From Melioribacteraceae bacterium (lineage in GTDB: Bacteria > Bacteroidota > Ignavibacteria > Ignavibacteriales > Melioribacteraceae): 34,513 nt of DNA. The stretch spans positions 1 through 34,513 of the forward strand of contig WGCV01000028.1 in NCBI GenBank assembly GCA_015493615.1, in the 5' to 3' direction. Of the stretch, positions 15,554-24,120 are shown piece by piece. Made by a program: the position numbers and the translations under genes. The notes under the pieces are model-generated. The model ran no database searches. It saw nothing but the letters and a program-made list of their open reading frames with translations, and was not told the DNA's origin. Numbering within the stretch: the first letter of the stretch is position 1; each line of letters starts with the position of its first letter.

Positions 15554-17461
15554 TTAGAATCTCTCAAACAATCTTCTGCTTAAATAAAAGAATTCGGTTT
15601 CCGTCAGCATTCCGACAAGTTTTTTATTATAAACAACAGGCAGACTTCCGATTTGGGATTTATCCATTATAATCATTGCATCTTGAATTTTTTGCGAAGG
15701 TTCTATCGTTTCGGGATTTTCTATCATAATATCTTTAACTTTCAAATCTTTTAGCTCCTTTTCAGTTGCTAATTTTCTTAAAACTCTAAGCAAACGCGTT
15801 GAAGTTACTAACCCGACAAAATTTCCATCTCTGTCTTCCACGGGAACGTATTTCATATTTTCCCAAATCATCATATCCGAAACAAATTCCACTATATCGT
15901 CCGGTTGAACGGAAAGGACATCCGTTCGCATAACTTCTTCAACAAGGAGTTTGGAAGGATGCCAGTGCGGAAGCTCTTTAATGTCGGGAATATCCCACTC
16001 GTGCAATGGAATTCCCGCTTTTTGATTTTCAATAGTATCCATTGTAATCATCGTTAAGATTTCCTCTTTGGAAGCTTTATTCTGTAAATTGTCATAAACC
16101 GCAAGCATCCAATTCGAACCGGTTGCTTCCCTATCGACACGTTCTTCGATAATGCCGAGATATTTATCAATATCTTCCGGCGCAATGTTATTACTTTCAA
16201 GTCCGGTTCTTGCAACAGGTAAAAGTTCATTTAAAATTAAATCTTTAATTGTGTGTTTTTTATGATTAAACCAAGTAATTTGACGACTCATTCCGTTAGT
16301 GGCCGCAACATAAAAATTAGCTTTTGCTTCGTCGAAGTTTATGTACTTAGTAACATCGTCCAATTGTCGCGAATAACCTTCTAAAAGTCCGAGCCAAAAA
16401 GCGGCGTTTGCCATTTCGTCAACAACCGTCGGGCCGGCGGGGAACATTCTAGCTTCAATTCGTAAATGCGGTTTGCCGTTGGGTGAGATTCCGTAAACGG
16501 GTCTGTTCCATCTGTAAACGGTTGAATTATGAACGGTCAACGCTTTAAGTTGAGGTACGCCGCCGTTTCGAGCAATTTCCAAACTATCTTCGTCAAATTC
16601 CGCCCCAAGCAGAACACGGTAGCGCATAATATCTTCTTTAAATAGCTCAATTACGGATTCGTTAATCCAGTCTGTTCCGAAAGTTACGCGGGGTTGGCGG
16701 TCTCGTATATGCTCGTTTGAAATCCTGGTATCAATCGCCTGCTGGAAAAGAGCGATTCTGGTTTCTTTCCACAATCTTTTGCCGAAAAGTAACGGGGAGT
16801 TAACCGCCGGGGCAAGCGCAACTCCGGCGATAACTTGCGCTATGTTGTATTTGTGTCTGAATTCATCGGGCGAAACTTGCAAGTGTATTTGAAAGCCTGT
16901 GTTTGCCGCTTCAATTAATCCGCTACTGAGTTTTATGTTTAGGTCGTCAATTCCCGAAATGTTAATCAGAAATTCCTCGCCTCGAATTTCGCGCATTGTG
17001 TCAATCAATGCAAAATAGCGTTCGTAAGGAGTAATTCTTTCCCGCTCGATGTCGAATTTTCTGACTGTAGGTAATATCCCGGTCAAAATCAATTCGGCTT
17101 CAAATTCTTTTGCAACATTTCTTATTTTCACCAAATCATCGAAAATTTCATTTTCCATTTGAGAAAGAGCTTTCTCCTGGAACAGATATGGTATCGTGTT
17201 TGTTTCCAAATTGAACTGAGCGAGTTCGGGACTAAGATTGTCCATTTTCGTTTTTTCAATAAGGGAAAGGTTTTTTGAATAAGGCTTGTAGTTTTTATCC
17301 ACAAGGCACATTTCTTGTTCCGCTCCAATCATTGTGATGCCTTTTTCAAAAGCGTCATTGGATAGTAAAGTTTCAAAAGCTTGAATGTCGTTCAATAAAT
17401 TTTTGGTAAATTGGACCAATTCGTCTTTCGATGCGGCAAATTTTACTTTAAAATCACCCAT
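15554..17461 (-). CDS. GCS2-type carboxylate-amine ligase fused to two CBS domains
   Basis: The N-terminal 460 residues belong to the glutamate-cysteine ligase GCS2 family, which forms amide bonds from a carboxylate and an amine with ATP. MIGAEQEMCLVD (44-55) carries the metal-binding acidic residues. NLETNTIPY, GFQIHLQVS and the HLRIEARMFPAGP segment are further active-site strands. Residues 498-635 are a CBS pair (EEVMRTDVLSVQ, VPVEDRDGNFVGLVTS, then KDIMIENPETIEP, LPVVYNKKLVGMLTE), a module that usually senses adenine nucleotides. Start chosen at ATG 17461 because GAGG lies 5 bases upstream; the longer frame begins at TTG 17482 with no such site. Length gives 635 residues. The following gene is an aspartoacylase-like hydrolase. 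The family is clear and the substrate unknown; it need not make gamma-glutamylcysteine. Confidence 0.87.
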   Translation of the reverse strand: MGDFKVKFAASKDELVQFTKNLLNDIQAFETLLSNDAFEKGITMIGAEQEMCLVDKNYKPYSKNLSLIEKTKMDNLSPELAQFNLETNTIPYLFQEKALSQMENEIFDDLVKIRNVAKEFEAELILTGILPTVRKFDIERERITPYERYFALIDTMREIRGEEFLINISGIDDLNIKLSSGLIEAANTGFQIHLQVSPDEFRHKYNIAQVIAGVALAPAVNSPLLFGKRLWKETRIALFQQAIDTRISNEHIRDRQPRVTFGTDWINESVIELFKEDIMRYRVLLGAEFDEDSLEIARNGGVPQLKALTVHNSTVYRWNRPVYGISPNGKPHLRIEARMFPAGPTVVDEMANAAFWLGLLEGYSRQLDDVTKYINFDEAKANFYVAATNGMSRQITWFNHKKHTIKDLILNELLPVARTGLESNNIAPEDIDKYLGIIEERVDREATGSNWMLAVYDNLQNKASKEEILTMITMDTIENQKAGIPLHEWDIPDIKELPHWHPSKLLVEEVMRTDVLSVQPDDIVEFVSDMMIWENMKYVPVEDRDGNFVGLVTSTRLLRVLRKLATEKELKDLKVKDIMIENPETIEPSQKIQDAMIIMDKSQIGSLPVVYNKKLVGMLTETEFFYLSRRLFERF

Positions 17462-17836
17462 AGCAACCTCGCTTAAATGCAAATAAAATTATTTGTTTAA
17501 TAAAATAATATTTAAAATGAAAATTATAAATGAAAAAGAACTGGGACATAAAGAAAAAACCGGATAAAACGCCATAAATATAGTTTACAATTAACTTTGA
17601 TAATATCAGAATTAGTTTGCAGTAAATACTTAATGAATTCCTACTAATAGCCAATTAATACCTTCTTTAGTTATTTTCAGCGAAACTGCGAAACAAATGG
17701 ATAATTAATCGAAACGCCATGATAGTTAGAAAAGTCGTTAAAAATTTGCATAAATTAACCGACATCTTCGTTGGCTTATTAAAAAATAAAATCAAACTTT
17801 TCGGGAACAAAACCGCCGGAGATGACATTAAAATTG

Positions 17837-17864
17837 GTAATCTATATTTCTTTATATAGATTAC
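17837..17864. promoter_or_regulatory. Perfect 11-bp inverted repeat upstream of the FKBP gene
   Basis: GTAATCTATAT (17837-17847) and ATATAGATTAC (17854-17864) form a perfect stem with a TTCTTT loop, 39 bases before the FKBP start. No T run follows, so it is not a normal terminator. It could be an operator or a hairpin in the leader. The rest of 17462-17903 shows no supported gene; the 46-codon frame at 17719-17859 ends inside the repeat. Confidence 0.5.
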
Positions 17865-17903
17865 ACATCGAAAATAAAATTTTTAATCAACACAGGAGAA
17901 AGA

Positions 17904-18632
17904 ATGAAATACCTATCTTTAGCAGCGCTCCTATTCATCGCAACAGCCTGCGCGCAAAACAATTCGAATGGTAAAGTAGAATTAAAAACTTTCCAAGATA
18001 GCAGCAGCTACGCCATAGGCGCAGATATTGCCCGCACATTCCACAGACAAAAAATTGATGTTAACGATAAAGCTCTTACTCAAGGTTTCATTGATTTTTA
18101 CACGGCAAAAAATCAAAAAGTTACCGAAGCTGAAGTCGATAAAATCCTTCGCGAATTTCAAGTAAAATTACAAGCCGACCGTCAGAAAAAAAATGACGCT
18201 CAGGGCGCAATTAACAAGAAAAAAGGCGAAGAATTTCTGAAGAAAAACAAAACCAAAAAAGGAGTAAAAGTTACTCCGAGCGGTTTGCAGTATAAAATCC
18301 TAAAAAAAGGACACGGGCCGAAACCGAAATTAACAGACAAGGTAAAAGTAAATTACAAAGGAACGCTGATTGACGGGACAGAATTCGATTCATCCTACAA
18401 ACGAGGCAAACCGGCGGAATTCCCAGTAAGCGGAGTAATCAAGGGCTGGACGGAAGCGTTGCAGATGATGCCTGTCGGCTCCAAGTGGGAATTATACATT
18501 CCTTCCGATTTAGCTTACGGCGCACGCGCCCCGCAGTCAATCGGGCCAAATCAGACTTTGATTTTTGAAGTTGAGCTACTCGGAATTGACAAACCGGCTA
18601 AGAATAAAAAATTATTTAAAAAACATAAATAG
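17904..18632 (+). CDS. FKBP-type peptidyl-prolyl cis-trans isomerase, exported
   Basis: This folding catalyst for proline bonds in exported proteins has 242 residues. A signal sequence (LSLAALLFIATAC) ends at C16, so it may be a lipoprotein, although the residue three before the cysteine is A rather than the usual L. Residues 30-105 are the helical FKBP N-terminal dimerisation domain (SSSYAIGADIARTFH). Residues 123-228 are the catalytic FKBP domain, with VKVNYKGTLIDGTEFDSS, GWTEALQMMPVGSKWELYIP, AYGARA and the closing LIFEVELLGI. The layout is that of FkpA/Mip proteins. AGGAG lies 6 bases before the ATG. A strong terminator follows, so it is expected to be a single-gene transcript in the periplasm or at the outer membrane. 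Confidence 0.92.
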   Translation: MKYLSLAALLFIATACAQNNSNGKVELKTFQDSSSYAIGADIARTFHRQKIDVNDKALTQGFIDFYTAKNQKVTEAEVDKILREFQVKLQADRQKKNDAQGAINKKKGEEFLKKNKTKKGVKVTPSGLQYKILKKGHGPKPKLTDKVKVNYKGTLIDGTEFDSSYKRGKPAEFPVSGVIKGWTEALQMMPVGSKWELYIPSDLAYGARAPQSIGPNQTLIFEVELLGIDKPAKNKKLFKKHK

Positions 18633-18638
18633 TTTTTC

Positions 18639-18675
18639 AAAAGGGAGATGCCGGACGCATCTCCCTTTTATTTTA
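18639..18675 (+). terminator. Strong terminator after the FKBP gene
   Basis: AAAAGGGAGATGC (18639-18651) pairs perfectly with GCATCTCCCTTTT (18657-18669) around CGGAC, then ATTTT. The ATG at 18648 lies inside this stem, which argues against that codon as the start of the cupin gene downstream. Confidence 0.92.
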
Positions 18676-18686
18676 AATTTCCAAAA

Positions 18687-19016
18687 ATGAACTTTCTAAA
18701 ACAAAATATTTTCCAAGCGCTTCCCAATACAACCAAAGAAGAAATTATTGAAGAAATAATAAATTCGGGTAATTGCCGTATTGAACGAATCGTCTCGGAA
18801 GGACAATCGTCGCCGAAAAACTTCTGGTATGAACAGGAAGAAAACGAATTCGTCCTTCTGCTGAAAGGCGCAGCTGTAATTGAATTTTCCGACAATACCG
18901 AAACGCCCCTCTCCGAAGGTGATTATATATTCATCCCGAAACTGATGAAACACCGCGTTAAAGAAACATCCGCATCAGCAAAAACTATTTGGCTCGCTGT
19001 TTTTTTTAGCGATTAA
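18687..19016 (+). CDS. Small cupin-domain protein
   Basis: This is a 109-residue single-domain beta-barrel protein of the cupin superfamily. The barrel is read from EFVLLLKGAAVIEF (about 52-65) and the second cupin box LSEGDYIFIPKLMKHRV (73-89), where H87 is a likely metal ligand. The first-box histidines usually seen are replaced by E-rich sequence (YEQEENEF), so metal binding may be altered. The frame could begin at 18648, but that ATG is within the upstream terminator stem; the ATG at 18687 begins MNFLKQNIFQALP and is preferred, despite no Shine-Dalgarno sequence. The gene converges on the restriction enzyme gene with 55 bases between stops. Function unknown; relatives are annotated as possible sugar-phosphate or sensing proteins. 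Confidence 0.8.
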   Translation: MNFLKQNIFQALPNTTKEEIIEEIINSGNCRIERIVSEGQSSPKNFWYEQEENEFVLLLKGAAVIEFSDNTETPLSEGDYIFIPKLMKHRVKETSASAKTIWLAVFFSD

Positions 19017-19071
19017 GAGAAATCTTTTAAGAACATAGAATTTTCGCGAAATGACCTTACGCGTTTGATTT

Positions 19072-22000
19072 TTACTTCTTTAAATATTTGATTAATACTG
19101 CTTTCTTCGCTTCTTCCGTGTTGGCGATGGTTTGCTCTTGGGATAAAATTTCTTTTTCATTATTAATTACGAGTTTTTCAAAATCCAACATTTCTTTAGA
19201 ATCTGGGACAGGAATTTTTAGCTCCTTAATTCTTGCGATTGAAGCTCTAAGAGAACGCGAAAAATTTTCCTTTAAACCAACTTTATATAATGCTCTTGAT
19301 AAATAATTTGGTTGCCAATCTCCTTTAACAATCCGGATGTAGCCACAATGGTCTGTTGGATAAAAAGGGATCTTTTCGTTTATCACATTCACTTGCCAAT
19401 CTCCGTCAATACCCCAAATTATGGTTTTAGTATCGAAATTATCTAATAACTTTTCTTTCGTATATCCAAATGGCGTATAAACATTGGCGCTGTAAACCGG
19501 GATACCTTCATTCGGATTATCAGAAATATTTTTTCGTAATAGGCGATTTCCTATTCCAACTTCAAAATTATTGGAAGACAATTTGATGATTTCCTTTGCT
19601 TTAGAATATATTTCCTCAAACTCTTTTTCTATTTGTTTTCTTTTCTTCTTAATCACATTTTTAGCCTTTTCTTCTTTGGCTTCAATGTCTTCTATTTCGC
19701 TGATAATTTTTTTCTGAATGTCAGGCGGGGGTACTGGGATTTTAATACGCTCAATATCTTTAGGATAAATGTGTGGCTGCGCTTGTCCTCTTTGTAATTG
19801 GTAGATTTCATTTTGAATAGACTTTAAATAATGAAAAATTAATCGTGTACTAATTTCTTTTTCATCTAAACTTTTAATAGTCGTGCAGTCTGATGCAAAT
19901 ATTCTTTGTGTCCAATAATTCACAAACCCGGCATAAGCTCCGGAAGCGCTAACGGTAATTATATCGGGAAATCTATTTGATTCGTTATGATAATAAGCTG
20001 CTTCTTGACCGCCGGCGACAACAGGAACGTCTCCTTCTTTAGTTTGGTCTTTTGTTATACTACTGCCTTTCTGAATAAGAGCAATACTTTTAAGAGGTTT
20101 ATCATACTTAGTATTAAATACATCATCAAGTTTAATAACAAATTCAGCGCTAAGATTCAAACGCTTATCAAAATCTATTTTCTCAAAATTGATACAATCC
20201 GTAAGTCTTACCAAAGATAGATTTTCGGAAAGAGATTCGTCGATTATTATTTTTTCATCCAAAAAGTTTTTATGAATATAGCTGTTTACTTTTTTAGGGC
20301 TGAGTGGGTCGGCTCGGTCATACATCAGCGTAACGCCTGTAAAATCAATACCTTTGTAACCTCTACGATTGCTAAATTTGTAACCGAGAAATTTTTCCTG
20401 TTCTTTAGTGGTTCTACTTGTTTTTACTATCAGTGTTTTTTGTGGCACGGCTTTTTTTTGTGGATAAGCTACTTTCAACGGTGTGCCATCTTCGGTTTGG
20501 TCTTCATACCAGCCAAAATATTCAGGGTCTTCTTCAATGCGGTGTGTGAGTAAAAAGTAGAAGAACTTCTCGGTCTCTATTTCCAAGACCAAATCGAAGA
20601 ACATAGATTTTAGCTTGGCTTCCCGGTCCGCTTTGGGAAGATCATTAAAAGTTTTCCGTTTTTTCAGGTTTTTCACTTCCGTTAAATCGTCAAACCAATT
20701 TTTATAGCTTTTGTAAAACTCAGTTTTCTTAATTGCGTCATTCGGATTACGAGCAATGAAGGTTCTATAATCCTCTATTTCCAACTCCAATTGCGCTACA
20801 TAATTCTCAAACAATTCTGTGGAATTTATAAAGTCGCCTTTGCGTTCTCTGTTTTCCGAGATAAAATCTTCAGCGATATATCGGCAGTTAGTTACAAAAT
20901 CTTCATTTCTCTTTTTTAGGAAAAGCGTTACCGTATTAGTGCTTGTCGCCCCAAATGTGTTGCCACCAAATTCTACAATGGCTTTTATTTCAAAATATTT
21001 TAGAATAATTTCTCTTGCTTTAGTGTATGGACCGCCATTGCTCAAAATAGAACTGGGCAAAATAATACCGGCCATTCCTTCGGGACGAAGTAATTGCTTC
21101 ATTCGTTCTATGAAAAATACTTCAATATCGTCAGAATCAGGCGTAACGTATTCCCATAATTCAAAATCGTGGGGATTTATATTCAAATGCTTCTTAAAAT
21201 CCTTGATAGTATAGGGAGGATTGGCAATAAGAACATCAAAAGTCCCGTCCTTTTCTAAACGCGGATGTTTTTCAAGACCGTCGCCAAAAATAATATTGGC
21301 ATCGCCATCGCCGTGCATAAAACAAGCCACTTGGCTAGTACGCGCTAAACGGTAATCTTTTTCAATACCATAGATGTATTCTCCCGCCCAGCGCATATCT
21401 TGTTTGTATCGCCTCAATTCTTTTAACGCAAATTCTATTTTGTCTGCATCGGGCAGGGATTTGATATCATCTTCGGTAATTTTTTTCACCAATTCGGCTA
21501 TTTCCGCAATAGCTTCTGTAAGAAAGTGTCCGCTACCGCAGGCAAAATCAATCACTTTTGGCAAAAAAGATTTATCGCCGTTCTTCAATTTTTCTTGAAC
21601 GATAGATTTTAGAGGAATAGACGAAATAATAAATCGGGCGATAGGAGTAGGAGTAAAAAATTGACCTTCAGATTGCTTATAACCGCTTTCGAGCATTAAC
21701 TCAAAAAAATCTCCTAAAAACTGGGCTTTTTTGTCGTATTTGAAACGGTATTTTTGAAATAGCCTCACTACTTCTTCTAACACTTTTGCGTTTTCTTCAA
21801 ATAGCTTTTTATTGTAAACCTCTTTGAAAGCAAACTCATTGTTTTGGTAAAACTTCAACTCTTTATAAATGCGATAAAGTGTTTCTTTTGCCGTTTGTCT
21901 TGGAAAGTTTGCAATTTCAGCTTCAATATCTTCTAATTTGTAGTCAATCACTTCTTCGCCCAGATAGTCTCGCATTGCCTTGGAATAAAGCGATTGCAAA

Positions 22001-22935
22001 CGTTCTAAAAGCGTTTCGGCGTCATCAATACCTTCTTTTATCTGAAAATCGGTGATTGCTTTTTCGCCTTTGTTTTCGTCCACAATTTTGGCAAGAATAA
22101 GCGATATTATTCTATTAAAAGCGTTAGAACGGTCGGAAATATTATTGTGTCGTAGAATCTCCTCGAACTGATTAAACACTTTGCCTTTATCGTCCTTTCC
22201 AAAATCTTTTAAATCGGAAATTTTTAGCGGAATATACCCCGGATTGTATGGCTCAATTTCAGGTTCAAAAAGTCCCGAATTAAGAAAAGTCATTTTTCCT
22301 TTAGTTTTGTGTTTCCAAACTTCAAGCATTTCCTTAATAGTTTTTGCCTTTTCGTATGTAATAAGTTTTTCAGTTTCTTGCTGTTTTACTTTTTCTTCTG
22401 TGCTATCCTCAACCTTGATTAGGGCATTAGCTTTTTCAATTTTCCCAAGGTGTTCTCTCGAAGCATACAGGCAGAGATAGCGAGTATTTTTATCTTGCTG
22501 ATAATAAGAAAAAAGCTGTCCTCCATTGGATTTCATTTTATCCAACTCTTTTTCATACTCTTTACCCCAAGTTTTGCACTCAATTATCAAAAGAGTTTTT
22601 CCGTTTTTTCCTCTAACTGTAATGTCAGCTTTTCCACTTTTGGCGGTACGCCCAAGTTTCCATTTCTTTTCAAGCGTCAAGTCGGCGGGCTTATAACCTT
22701 TTTCTAAAAGTCGGTCAACACATTCAAGAACAACAATATTTTCCGGATTCTCTAAATGCGAAGTTGTGTTATCGCCTTTTTTTATTTCAGGTCCATAGTC
22801 GATTTGCTTCTTTGTGAAATCCACAGACATTTGATAATTAATCTTGTCGTAAAACTTTGAGTAAACCCTTACTTGTTCTGAATTTGCTGTAAATCCAAAA
22901 GCTGTAATTGTATTTATGATATTCTTTTCTATCAT
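19072..22935 (-). CDS. Single-chain type I-like/IIG restriction, modification and specificity enzyme
   Basis: One 1287-residue chain holds all three functions of a restriction system. Residues 75-160 look like a PD-(D/E)xK nuclease (GKADIT with D103, IIECKTWG with E119 and K121). Residues 255-430 are the helical HsdM-type leader ending in GQFFTP. VIDFACGSGHF (461-471) is methyltransferase motif I and NPPY (572-575) is motif IV for N6-adenine. Residues 945-1070 and 1120-1245 are two HsdS-type target recognition domains, each ending IKIPVP, separated by a charged coiled coil (1070-1115) and closed by another (1247-1287). Two recognition domains predict a split asymmetric site. The ATG overlaps the stop of the regulator gene as ATGA. 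Insert 690-900 is unassigned. No helicase is present, unlike true type I. Confidence 0.9.
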   Translation of the reverse strand: MIEKNIINTITAFGFTANSEQVRVYSKFYDKINYQMSVDFTKKQIDYGPEIKKGDNTTSHLENPENIVVLECVDRLLEKGYKPADLTLEKKWKLGRTAKSGKADITVRGKNGKTLLIIECKTWGKEYEKELDKMKSNGGQLFSYYQQDKNTRYLCLYASREHLGKIEKANALIKVEDSTEEKVKQQETEKLITYEKAKTIKEMLEVWKHKTKGKMTFLNSGLFEPEIEPYNPGYIPLKISDLKDFGKDDKGKVFNQFEEILRHNNISDRSNAFNRIISLILAKIVDENKGEKAITDFQIKEGIDDAETLLERLQSLYSKAMRDYLGEEVIDYKLEDIEAEIANFPRQTAKETLYRIYKELKFYQNNEFAFKEVYNKKLFEENAKVLEEVVRLFQKYRFKYDKKAQFLGDFFELMLESGYKQSEGQFFTPTPIARFIISSIPLKSIVQEKLKNGDKSFLPKVIDFACGSGHFLTEAIAEIAELVKKITEDDIKSLPDADKIEFALKELRRYKQDMRWAGEYIYGIEKDYRLARTSQVACFMHGDGDANIIFGDGLEKHPRLEKDGTFDVLIANPPYTIKDFKKHLNINPHDFELWEYVTPDSDDIEVFFIERMKQLLRPEGMAGIILPSSILSNGGPYTKAREIILKYFEIKAIVEFGGNTFGATSTNTVTLFLKKRNEDFVTNCRYIAEDFISENRERKGDFINSTELFENYVAQLELEIEDYRTFIARNPNDAIKKTEFYKSYKNWFDDLTEVKNLKKRKTFNDLPKADREAKLKSMFFDLVLEIETEKFFYFLLTHRIEEDPEYFGWYEDQTEDGTPLKVAYPQKKAVPQKTLIVKTSRTTKEQEKFLGYKFSNRRGYKGIDFTGVTLMYDRADPLSPKKVNSYIHKNFLDEKIIIDESLSENLSLVRLTDCINFEKIDFDKRLNLSAEFVIKLDDVFNTKYDKPLKSIALIQKGSSITKDQTKEGDVPVVAGGQEAAYYHNESNRFPDIITVSASGAYAGFVNYWTQRIFASDCTTIKSLDEKEISTRLIFHYLKSIQNEIYQLQRGQAQPHIYPKDIERIKIPVPPPDIQKKIISEIEDIEAKEEKAKNVIKKKRKQIEKEFEEIYSKAKEIIKLSSNNFEVGIGNRLLRKNISDNPNEGIPVYSANVYTPFGYTKEKLLDNFDTKTIIWGIDGDWQVNVINEKIPFYPTDHCGYIRIVKGDWQPNYLSRALYKVGLKENFSRSLRASIARIKELKIPVPDSKEMLDFEKLVINNEKEILSQEQTIANTEEAKKAVLIKYLKK

Positions 22936-23225
22936 TTGCCCCTTGAATATTTTGCTTGTTCTTCCGCTACCTTTAACGCTCGTAAACCCTGATCTTCATC
23001 TTTAATCAGGTCATAAACTTTGTTTGCCAACCACAATGTTTCCAATTCAGAATGCGATACCTTGAAAATTTCACTCAACTTTTTAAGGTCTTCTCGTTTT
23101 AACAACTTTTGTGCATTTTCCACTTTGCTTAAAAAGCCTTCGCCGATTTCGAGTTTAGCGGCTAATTCACGCTGTTTCATTCCGGATTCTTCTCGCAGTT
23201 GCCTAATTTTTTGTCCGATTGTCAT
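22932..23225 (-). CDS. Helix-turn-helix regulator of the restriction-modification gene
   Basis: This 97-residue DNA-binding protein has an N-terminal XRE/Cro-type HTH (IGQKIRQLREESGMKQRELAAKLEIGEGFLSKVE, residues 3-37, quoted here only as its span and fold) and a helical tail rich in K and E. It is the size and position of controller proteins of restriction systems. The start is taken at ATG 23225; the longer frame begins with TTG at 23267 and would place the operator inside the coding region. The stop overlaps the enzyme start by ATGA, implying coupled translation. An inverted repeat sits over the start codon, so the protein probably controls its own gene and the enzyme. Confidence 0.85.
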   Translation of the reverse strand: MTIGQKIRQLREESGMKQRELAAKLEIGEGFLSKVENAQKLLKREDLKKLSEIFKVSHSELETLWLANKVYDLIKDEDQGLRALKVAEEQAKYSRGK

Positions 23226-23258
23226 TGACCATATTAATACTTGTTTAAATATGGTCAA
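23225..23258 (-). promoter_or_regulatory. Inverted-repeat operator and promoter of the regulator gene
   Basis: TTGACCATAT (23225-23234) is perfectly mirrored by ATATGGTCAA (23249-23258), two 10-bp half-sites with 14 bases between. On the minus strand, TTGACC serves as a -35 box and AATATG, 17 bases on, as a weak -10 box, each inside one half-site. Transcription would start about at the ATG (23225-23223), giving a leaderless message, a known arrangement for controller proteins. No Shine-Dalgarno sequence is present. Confidence 0.65.
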
Positions 23259-23383
23259 ATATAGCAAACATTTTCCTAATTATCAATCATAGTAAAAAAA
23301 TATCTATTATAATTTTTCGTGTAATATCGTGTCTCAGCAAAAAGTAAATAGACTATTTGTGTGGCTGCCTCATTTTTCAGCGA

Positions 23384-24055
23384 TTAAAAATAAAACGCCA
23401 ATCCCATTTTTATACTTTCAGTATCCAGTTCGTAGCTTTTATTTACTGAATTATTTCTAACAGTATTCGAATCGGAAATCCGCGTTTGCGTTCTCTCCTC
23501 CCTTTTATAGTTGAACGAAACGCCATACTCCAAAGACAAACTTATATTTTTTTTCACAAACCACTCCACTCCCGCGACAAAAGGGAACCCGAAAGCGTTT
23601 AACGAAGAATCATTATTTTCTTTACCTGTCCAATCGATATTTTCCGAATTCGATTTATTATACCAGTAAGAAATTCCTGCGCCCGCAAAAAAGGATAGAT
23701 TGTTTTTCTCAATTAAGTTCCTTACAAAAATAGCGGAAACTCCTATTTTTGTCCGATCTCCATTCCCGGGATTAGAATACTGCAAAGTATCATTGACAAA
23801 TGAACTTGTTGACACATCCGAATTTAAATACGCCGTTGAAACGCCAATGCGAAGTCCCGATTTTTCAGTAAAGAAATATTCCCCGGAAAAAGCGGCGCCG
23901 TCAAAACCGGAAAACCTCAAAAAATCATTAACTTGAAATAAAACGGCGAAACGATTAATATCATTTTTAGTGGAATTCTCCATCTGCCCAAACGTTGCAA
24001 TTGCGGAGCTGAAAAAAACTACTGTCAGTAAGAAAAAGATTTTTTTGATTTTCAT
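23384..24055 (-). CDS. Outer-membrane beta-barrel protein
   Basis: This 223-residue exported protein has signal peptide FFLLTVVFFSSAIATFG (about 6-22) followed by alternating hydrophobic beta strands: FAVLFQVNDFLRF, GEYFFTEKSGLRIGVSTAYL, SFFAGAGISYWY, PFVAGVEWFVKKNISLSLEYGVSF, and the C-terminal SIKMGLAFYF, which ends in the aromatic residue typical of proteins inserted by the BAM machinery. An eight-strand barrel of the OmpX/OprF-N type is likely. The precise role is unknown. GAGGTC lies 4-5 bases before the ATG. A strong terminator separates it from pgk, so it has its own promoter. It is not part of the restriction system beside it. Confidence 0.78.
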   Translation of the reverse strand: MKIKKIFFLLTVVFFSSAIATFGQMENSTKNDINRFAVLFQVNDFLRFSGFDGAAFSGEYFFTEKSGLRIGVSTAYLNSDVSTSSFVNDTLQYSNPGNGDRTKIGVSAIFVRNLIEKNNLSFFAGAGISYWYNKSNSENIDWTGKENNDSSLNAFGFPFVAGVEWFVKKNISLSLEYGVSFNYKREERTQTRISDSNTVRNNSVNKSYELDTESIKMGLAFYF

Positions 24056-24075
24056 TTTGACCTCATATTTTTAAT

Positions 24076-24105
24076 AAAAAAAAGGGATTTGAATTATCAA
24101 ATCCC
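24076..24105 (-). terminator. Terminator after pgk
   Basis: On the minus strand, GGGATTTGA pairs with TCAAATCCC (24105-24084) around a TAAT loop, followed by TTTTTTTT. It lies 15 bases after the pgk stop codon. Confidence 0.9.
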
Positions 24106-24120
24106 AATAAAAAAATAATC

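Noticed and set aside
15554-17482. TTG at 17482 as start of the ligase gene
   Set aside because: The ATG at 17461 has GAGG at proper spacing, while the TTG has none.
17454-17654. 66-codon hydrophobic minus-strand frame before the CBS-GCS2 gene
   Set aside because: It overlaps the ribosome site and start of the ligase gene in another frame, and its hydrophobicity comes from A/T-rich codons (F, I, L, Y).
17719-17859. 46-codon frame upstream of the FKBP gene
   Set aside because: Lysine-rich A/T sequence with no Shine-Dalgarno site, and it ends inside the inverted repeat; no sign of selection as protein can be seen.
19072-24055. A wider multi-gene defence island including the outer-membrane protein
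   Set aside because: Only the regulator and restriction enzyme form a unit. The barrel protein has its own ribosome site and normal housekeeping neighbours, and no other defence gene is present.
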